A program made the position numbers and the translations under genes. From an uncultured Oleispira sp. (GTDB taxonomy: Bacteria > Pseudomonadota > Gammaproteobacteria > Pseudomonadales > Oceanobacteraceae): a DNA stretch of 53,083 nucleotides. The notes below the pieces were generated by a model. The model had not been told where the DNA came from and searched no databases. It saw only the letters and a list, made by a program, of their open reading frames with translations. Location of the stretch: positions 1 to 53,083 of the forward strand of contig CAJVZR010000024.1 of assembly GCA_913019965.1 (NCBI GenBank), written 5' to 3'. This document shows positions 47,945 through 53,083 of this stretch, piece by piece (the stretch's first letter is position 1; every line of letters begins with the position of its first letter).

Positions 47945-48492
47945 GTCAAAACTTAGCTTGCGTGAATAAACGTATCTTGATCATTGATGATGAAGATCAT
48001 TTCGCTCAAGTACTCACTCGCAGCCTAGTACGCTTAGGCTATCAGACCAGTGACGTTAATAGTGCCGAGCAAGCCATAAAGATTATGCAGGAACAGGTCT
48101 TCGACTGGATTAGTTTAGATCTAAGATTAGGTCAGGAATCTGGGCTAAATATCATTAAACGTTTGCATGAAATTAATTCCGAAGCTCGTATCGTGATATT
48201 AACCGGGTTTGCCAGCATTCCTACCGCTGTCGAAGCCATTAAACTAGGGGCGTTTAATTACCTCCATAAACCTGCCACGGTAAAAGAATTAATACAGGCC
48301 TTTGAGGGAGAAAAAAGTGCGACGGAAGTAGCTATTGAAGAAACCCCTATGTCAGTAGAACGTTTGGAGTGGGAACATATTCAAAGGGTATTACATGAAC
48401 ATGAAGGCAATATATCTTCAACAGCAAGAGCGTTAGGTATGCACCGTAGAACCTTACAAAGAAAGCTACAAAAGCATCCCTCTCGCAATTAA
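47941..48492 (+). CDS. regA: Redox response regulator, RegA/PrrA/RoxR family
   Basis: 183-residue response regulator paired with the RegB-like kinase. The receiver domain has acidic D16-D17, phospho-acceptor D60 (SLDLRLG) and K114-equivalent in LHKPAT. The Fis-type HTH at the C-terminus, with NISSTARALGMHRRTLQRKL, and the SVERLEWEHIQRVL linker are nearly diagnostic of RegA. It overlaps the kinase gene by four bases. It ends eight bases from a convergent gene. Confidence 0.95.
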   Translation: MSQNLACVNKRILIIDDEDHFAQVLTRSLVRLGYQTSDVNSAEQAIKIMQEQVFDWISLDLRLGQESGLNIIKRLHEINSEARIVILTGFASIPTAVEAIKLGAFNYLHKPATVKELIQAFEGEKSATEVAIEETPMSVERLEWEHIQRVLHEHEGNISSTARALGMHRRTLQRKLQKHPSRN

Positions 48493-48499
48493 CTTCATA

Positions 48500-49096
48500 C
48501 TAGCGAAGTGTTCGCCAAGAGATACCAAGGCCATGAACATAGTCTTCCGTCATAAAATAGCGATAACTGACATCAACACAGCTTCGCTCTCCACAAAAGT
48601 TCATACCAAGCTTGGCATAAGGGGCAAATGCAAGATTAATTTTTTCAGTCTTACAGTCTGAGCAATCAGATATTTCCCTATTTAAATAATAGTAGCTACT
48701 GCCGATGCCAGCGAAAGCCATCGTTTTCGCATTCAAGGGTTTGCTTACTCCGACATCCCCGAAGAGTGTAGCACCAAAGATACTGGACTCCTTATGAAAC
48801 ACAGTTCCTTCTGAGCCCTGCTGAACACCTTGATCAAAAGAATCTTTATCATCCCCTCCGGTTAAGCCTAGACCCAAAGAAAAGTAACGATCAATTACAG
48901 GGCTTAATGCCGTTGTTTTATTAAAATCTACACCCAGCGTCCTTAATTGCGTCCCTAATCCTTCCTGCTCAGCTTTAGTGACCGCCAAACTTTCAGCTGA
49001 CAGATAGATCCCTGTTTGCTTCAGGTCAGCCAGAGAGCTTACTGAGATTCCCATAAAGATACTGATTGATAGAATTCTTTTCATCCGTGACGTCAT
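48500..49096 (-). CDS. Putative outer-membrane barrel with four conserved Cys
   Basis: 198 residues with a signal peptide (about 5-23, ending SLA). The remainder is a beta-strand-rich pattern with a glycine-rich centre. Four cysteines occur as SDCSDC (near 143) and NFCGERSCVDV (near 168), suggesting two disulfides or a metal site. An AGGA sits six bases before the ATG at 49096, supporting this start over an ATG at 49084. Its intact reading frame aligns throughout with the broken gene just upstream on the same strand (49169-49747). No named family recognised. Confidence 0.7.
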   Translation of the reverse strand: MTSRMKRILSISIFMGISVSSLADLKQTGIYLSAESLAVTKAEQEGLGTQLRTLGVDFNKTTALSPVIDRYFSLGLGLTGGDDKDSFDQGVQQGSEGTVFHKESSIFGATLFGDVGVSKPLNAKTMAFAGIGSSYYYLNREISDCSDCKTEKINLAFAPYAKLGMNFCGERSCVDVSYRYFMTEDYVHGLGISWRTLR

Positions 49097-49168
49097 TTAT
49101 ATTCCTAATGATTACTGCTTAGATGTCGTTAGTATCAATATTAACAGCTAAAAATTAAAAGCCAAGAA

Positions 49169-49747
49169 TCAGCGCCGGCCTTGGATGGAGAAGAAAATAC
49201 CTTGGTTAAACTCATTGGTTATGAATTGGCGATAATTTGCTTGTATGCAATAAAGTTGAGCACAGAATTCCATCCCCATTTTTAGATAAGGAGCAAATGA
49301 TAGATCAATTTCCTGTGTCTCACAGTTAGTGCAATCTGTTATCTGCCGTTCTATAGAAAAATAAGAAGTACCCAATCCTAAATAACTTCTTACATGCCCA
49401 AAGAACTCGCTACTTTATCCAATATCTGCAAAGCCTGAAAAGCCTAGAATGCTAGATTCCTGTTCTTTGTCAGTACTAAATCCATTAGAAACTTGCTGAG
49501 AGAAAGCATTCTCATCTTTCCCAATACTGACACCGGCTCCCAATGAGTATTGAAATGCCAAGTCCTCTAGCCAAGGCTTACGAATTGAGACACTCATTCC
49601 AACAGTTCTTAAGTTCTTTCCTATCCCTAATTCCTCAGCAGCCCCATCATCGAGATCAATAGATTCAACATACAAACCTACCTGTCTTTCAATTGCATAC
49701 GAAGAGTGATAAATGAGAAATAGACATAAAAACAATACATACTTCAT
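49169..49747 (-). pseudogene. Paralogue of the Cys-barrel gene, interrupted by one in-frame TAA
   Basis: The minus-strand frame from 49747 to the stop codon at 49169 encodes 192 codons in one phase, but has a TAA at 49417-49415. The upstream part ends FADIG. Across the stop the same frame reads SSEFFGHVRSYLGLGTSYFS, which aligns residue for residue with VSKPLNAKTMAFAGIGSSYYY of the intact paralogue, with the stop at the V position. The rest has matching TDCTNC and EFCAQLYC cysteine pairs. No frameshift is needed, so a single nonsense change (or a base-call error) broke it. It has its own signal peptide MKYVLFLCLFLIYHSSYA. Confidence 0.85.
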
Positions 49748-49874
49748 CTTTAATCCTTTAAAGATATTGGAGGTTAAAAACCGAGATACTGTCGAAATAT
49801 AATAAAACAGTTTTTAGCAGTTATGCTAAGAAAAATCAAAAAAGTGGCATTAAAACAAACTTAATTCTCAGATA

Positions 49875-50312
49875 TTAAAGATAACAAGCTAATAAAATAG
49901 CATCTTCACGCCCTTGATGACTGGGGTAATAATTTTTCCGTAATCCAACTTCATTGAAGCCAAATTGATGATACATTGTAAACGCAGGTCGATTAGACTC
50001 CCTTACTTCTAAAAAAACTTCCAAGCATTTTTTATCCACGGCATGAGCTAGAATATTTTCCATTAGTTGATAGCCAATACGCTGTCTCTGAGCTAAAGGG
50101 GAGACGGCGATATTTAACACGCTTGCCTCATCTGCAACCGTACTTAATATTGCATGCCCTAAAATTGTTCCCTCATCACTTTCAAATATAATACTGTAAT
50201 GGCGCTTCTGATTACTGGCCATGATGGAAGCAGACCAAGGAAAATCATATGCCGCGTTTTCATTAACCATCACGGCTGCAAGATCAGCCTCTTGCATACT
50301 TCTTATCGACAT
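49875..50312 (-). CDS. rimI: Ribosomal-protein-alanine N-acetyltransferase RimI
   Basis: GNAT acetyltransferase that modifies the N-terminus of ribosomal protein S18 in E. coli. The 145 residues show a GNAT core with the acetyl-CoA loop QRQRIGYQLM near 78-87 and the SNRPAFTMYHQFGFNEVGLRKNYY segment (partly quoted) near 105-128. It is five bases downstream of the psi-candidate gene, matching the holD-rimI pair of E. coli. Confidence 0.92.
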   Translation of the reverse strand: MSIRSMQEADLAAVMVNENAAYDFPWSASIMASNQKRHYSIIFESDEGTILGHAILSTVADEASVLNIAVSPLAQRQRIGYQLMENILAHAVDKKCLEVFLEVRESNRPAFTMYHQFGFNEVGLRKNYYPSHQGREDAILLACYL

Positions 50313-50317
50313 AGAGA

Positions 50318-51070
50318 TTAGGAAACTATTTTAGTAGAAAGATTGTGCAGAGCTAACCAAAGCTGTTTCTTACCCGAAGAAGAATACAGCTCGTCATCAC
50401 TAGCCACTGAGAATAAGGGTTTTGCTGCAACTCGACCTAGCCATTCAGAACTTGTGCTATCCATAGATACCCAACCCCTAGCACCCTGGCCACTCATGAA
50501 TTCCCATTGCGCCGTTAATGCTCGTAAGGCAACAGGCATACTCTGATCTTCGCTACTGCCTTGGATGTAGGGCCACTTAAATTCAGAATAACTGGCTTGA
50601 GGAACCGCATTACCTAATAAGGAATAACTTACGGCTGTTTGAAAAGCATAATCACGTTTCTCGAATGCTTTGCTAGCAACCCATAAAACACCACAGGGCC
50701 ATAATGCAAAATGCAATTCAAAATTCGGGACTGTTAGGTCAACAGCCTCAGGCTGATTAACCTCTTGAACATCAGTTACAGCAGTAGAAACAGCCTTGGC
50801 CATTTCTTCTGGCTTGCGAACCTCAGCAGGCGCTTTGGCTTCTTCACTGATAGGTTTTGCCGGATCCGGCGCAAAGCCCATCCCAGCCAATAAATCAGCC
50901 GCATGCCCTGCCTGAACAGAGATAGCATCACCAGAAGATTCGGTATTAGCTTGTTCAGTATCAGAAGTTGCAAGCCAAGAAGATTCTGCAGCGTTTGCCA
51001 CAGGTTCACGCGGCATCCATAACTGGATTCCCATCGCCTGTAAGTACTCAATTCGCTGCTGCTCTAACAT
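50318..51070 (-). CDS. holD: Candidate DNA polymerase III psi subunit (HolD-like)
   Basis: 250 residues with a short N-terminal motif IEYLQAMGIQLWMPRE that resembles the chi-binding peptide of E. coli psi (LQQLGITQWSLRRP). A long acidic and alanine-rich linker (about 25-115) follows, then a globular C-terminal domain with tryptophans (about 115-250). Position directly before rimI matches E. coli holD-rimI. Pseudomonads have a long, cryptic psi of this kind. E. coli psi is only 137 residues, so simple similarity searches miss these. I infer psi function from the motif plus context. Confidence 0.7.
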   Translation of the reverse strand: MLEQQRIEYLQAMGIQLWMPREPVANAAESSWLATSDTEQANTESSGDAISVQAGHAADLLAGMGFAPDPAKPISEEAKAPAEVRKPEEMAKAVSTAVTDVQEVNQPEAVDLTVPNFELHFALWPCGVLWVASKAFEKRDYAFQTAVSYSLLGNAVPQASYSEFKWPYIQGSSEDQSMPVALRALTAQWEFMSGQGARGWVSMDSTSSEWLGRVAAKPLFSVASDDELYSSSGKKQLWLALHNLSTKIVS

Positions 51071-51091
51071 AATCAGATTAAGCCCTGAGAC

Positions 51092-52639
51092 TTAAACCCC
51101 TTCGGTCTGAGGGTGCTGACGCTCTTTATCATCCATCAACATATTCAATGCACAGATATAGGCTTTTGCAGAAGCTGTAACGATATCGGTATCCGCACCA
51201 CTACCATTAACGATACGGCCGCCTTTCTCTAGACGAACAGTTACTTCCCCTTGAGAATCCGTACCTTCAGTAATAGCATTTACTGAATACAGCTGTAAGC
51301 TAGCTTTCGAATCAACAATTGTTTCGATAGCTTTAAATGCCGCATCAACAGGGCCACTGCCGTCCGCTTTCGCTTTCTGCTCATTACCGTCCATGTTCAA
51401 TACGATTTCAGACGTTGGCGTTTCACCAGTCTGACTATGAGCTGATAGAGAAACTAATTTAAAACGCTCACTAGCAGTCTTCGCATTACTCTCGGACACT
51501 AGAGCTTGAAGATCTTCATCAAAGATTTCATGCTTTTTATCAGCCAATTCTTTAAAGCGAGCAAAGGCATTATTTAGCGCTTCATCGGTATCAAAATTAA
51601 CACCCAACTCTTCTAAGCGACTGCGGAAAGCAGCGCGACCTGAGTGCTTACCCATGATCATTTTGTTCGCGCCCCAACCGACATCTTCCGCCTTCATAAT
51701 TTCATAGGTTTCACGATGCTTTAATACGCCATCTTGGTGAATCCCTGACTCATGAGCAAAGGCATTCGCACCAACAATCGCTTTGTTAGGCTGCACTGGA
51801 AAGCCAGTAATAGAAGAGACTAGACGAGAGGTCGGTACGATATGAGTCGCATCGATGCCAGTAGAGATATTAAATAAGTCATGACGCGTACGAGTAGCCA
51901 TCACAAGCTCTTCTAGAGATGCATTACCGGCACGCTCACCTAAACCATTAATGGTACATTCAACCTGGCGAGCACCATTAGCAACAGCCGATAAGGAGTT
52001 AGCGACCGCTAAACCTAAATCATTGTGGCAGTGCACAGAGAAAATGGCTTTATCCGCATTTGGGATACGTTCAATTAAGGTCTTAATCGTCGCGCCAAAT
52101 TCAGCAGGAATAGCATAACCAACGGTATCAGGGATATTAATCGTGCTTGCACCAGCATCAATTGCGGCTTCAATAATACGGCATAAGAAATCAATATCAG
52201 AACGACCCGCATCTTCACAAGAAAACTCAACATCTTCAACGAAACTACGAGACTTCTTAATCGCATAAACAGCACGCTCAATAACTTGATCAGGCTGCAT
52301 GCGCAACTTGTATTGCATGTGAATCGGAGAAGTTGCAATAAAGGTGTGAATACGCGCACGCTCAGCTCTTTTTAGTGCTTCTGCAGCGTGTTCAATATCA
52401 CGATCTACCGCACGAGCTAAACTACAAATTGTGCTGTATTTAACGTTTTCCGCGACGGCTTGAATAGACTCAAAATCACCAGGGCTCGCTGCCGCAAACC
52501 CTGCCTCGATAACATCCACCTTCATTTTTTCGAGGGCTTTACCGATACGAATTTTTTCATCTTTCGTCATAGAAGCGCCTGGGCTTTGCTCGCCATCACG
52601 CATCGTCGTATCAAATATGATTAAGTTATCTTGGCTCAT
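51092..52639 (-). CDS. leuA: 2-isopropylmalate synthase
   Basis: First committed enzyme of leucine synthesis, joining acetyl-CoA and 2-oxoisovalerate. The 515 residues comprise a TIM-barrel catalytic domain with the [13 protein letters not shown] signature at 9-21 and the metal-binding [12 protein letters not shown] near 203, a linker, and a C-terminal LeuA allosteric domain (about 380-505). The psi candidate starts 21 bases after its stop, so leuA, psi and rimI likely share a message. I see no leucine-rich leader in the 400 bases upstream. Confidence 0.97.
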   Translation of the reverse strand: MSQDNLIIFDTTMRDGEQSPGASMTKDEKIRIGKALEKMKVDVIEAGFAAASPGDFESIQAVAENVKYSTICSLARAVDRDIEHAAEALKRAERARIHTFIATSPIHMQYKLRMQPDQVIERAVYAIKKSRSFVEDVEFSCEDAGRSDIDFLCRIIEAAIDAGASTINIPDTVGYAIPAEFGATIKTLIERIPNADKAIFSVHCHNDLGLAVANSLSAVANGARQVECTINGLGERAGNASLEELVMATRTRHDLFNISTGIDATHIVPTSRLVSSITGFPVQPNKAIVGANAFAHESGIHQDGVLKHRETYEIMKAEDVGWGANKMIMGKHSGRAAFRSRLEELGVNFDTDEALNNAFARFKELADKKHEIFDEDLQALVSESNAKTASERFKLVSLSAHSQTGETPTSEIVLNMDGNEQKAKADGSGPVDAAFKAIETIVDSKASLQLYSVNAITEGTDSQGEVTVRLEKGGRIVNGSGADTDIVTASAKAYICALNMLMDDKERQHPQTEGV

Positions 52640-53083
52640 TTAAGGCTCCACTACTTCAAGCTGCAAGCTACTGAGTAATCCGCTCAGTGCTGGGAATAAT
52701 TATTGCCTTAATTATGACATAGGTTGATTTAAAGCGCGCGGTCGTTCGTGAGGATTATTTGGAATTTTGAGGTTCTGAATATAGAAAAACCAATGAGGGG
52801 CAATTCAATTATTAAATCTGCTCACCTACCTCCAGGTAGGAGCTCATGCATTTTTAGAATTTACTCAAATGTTCGTGGCACTGCATGCGTTGATTCGTTT
52901 CGGGGACGTTCACCCGGCATGGAGCGTAGCGCCATGAATGCATGGAATGGCTGGCCGGGGTCGAGCCTACAGGGAGAGCGCAGCGGCGTATTCACGGCGT
53001 GCCCCTAAAGGAATTAACGGATGCAGGGCTTGTGTGGTGTTGAGATAAAAGAGGAAGCGCTAAAGATTAAAGCGATCTGTTTG
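52640..53083. other. Non-coding, repeat-like region upstream of leuA
   Basis: A 444-base segment to the right edge. The part nearest leuA should hold its promoter, with a CTGAG/CTCAG inverted repeat at about 52670-52690. From about 52820 to 53020 base use changes to GC-rich, with CTACCTCCAGGTAG at 52825-52838 and CATG-rich palindromic stretches. The open frame there looks spurious, being short, Arg/Gly-rich and without a plausible start site. It is probably an intergenic repeat or the edge of a structured element. Confidence 0.5.

Noticed and set aside
49415..49417. Recoding of the TAA in the broken barrel gene
   Set aside because: TAA is not used for selenocysteine, and no recoding signal was seen. 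A nonsense mutation or base-call error is simpler.
52748..53008. 86-residue plus-strand frame in the right-edge region
   Set aside because: It follows the GC-rich repeat-like segment and has no ribosome site or family pattern. It is treated as spurious.

Overview
This window reads as a chromosome segment of a marine gammaproteobacterium, most like the Oceanospirillales group that includes Oleispira, Bermanella and Thalassolituus. The assignment is an inference from gene order and moderately AT-leaning base use, with no marker gene searched. Most of it is a Pseudomonas-like core backbone. No rRNA, tRNA, CRISPR array, transposase or integrase was seen.

Layout. 1-7.1 kb (minus): hisC (cut by the left edge), hisD, short-form hisG, murA, ibaG and the phospholipid-transport genes mlaB, mlaD, mlaE, mlaF, with no mlaC. 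7.3-17 kb (plus): yrbG, kdsD, lptC, lptA, lptB, rpoN, hpf, ptsN, rapZ, npr, mgtE and darP. This is the classic LPS-export/sigma-54/nitrogen-PTS cluster, but kdsC is missing between kdsD and lptC. 17-26.4 kb (minus): a nitrilase-family gene, yhdP, rng, maf, mreD, mreC, mreB. 26.7-30 kb (plus): gatCAB and a strong terminator.

30.3-37.4 kb is the least ordinary part. It holds an SGNH-hydrolase lipoprotein followed by a protein resembling a lipase foldase. Next is a minus-strand operon of a tiny Cys-rich protein and NorE/NorF-like oxidase subunits. Divergent from it is a five-gene plus-strand operon: a Met-rich lipoprotein, a beta-barrel starting with a CCGGG motif, a thioredoxin-fold lipoprotein, a TlpA-like thioredoxin and a DUF547 protein. 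The two operons diverge from one intergenic region carrying two FNR/ANR/DNR-type boxes, each at class II spacing from a -10 element. I infer an oxygen- or NO-responsive envelope system for thiol chemistry and possibly copper handling.

37.4-46.6 kb (mostly minus): sspB, sspA, the cytochrome bc1 genes petC, petB, petA, then rpsI and rplM, a small membrane protein, an AraC-family regulator divergent from a putative di-iron enzyme, and prfC. 46.7-48.5 kb (plus): a RegB/RegA-type redox two-component system. 48.5-49.8 kb (minus): two tandem paralogous Cys-containing envelope proteins, the upstream one broken by a single in-frame TAA. 49.9-52.6 kb (minus): leuA, a divergent DNA polymerase III psi candidate and rimI. 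The last 440 bases hold no convincing gene, but look structured and repeat-like.

Together the backbone genes build and maintain the envelope (murA, mla, lpt, yhdP, mre), tune nitrogen and ribosome physiology (rpoN, hpf, ptsN, rapZ, npr), and run respiration (pet, norEF-like, RegBA). Several starts given here are internal to longer open frames and were chosen from ribosome binding sites, overlaps and family alignments recalled from memory. No database search was possible.
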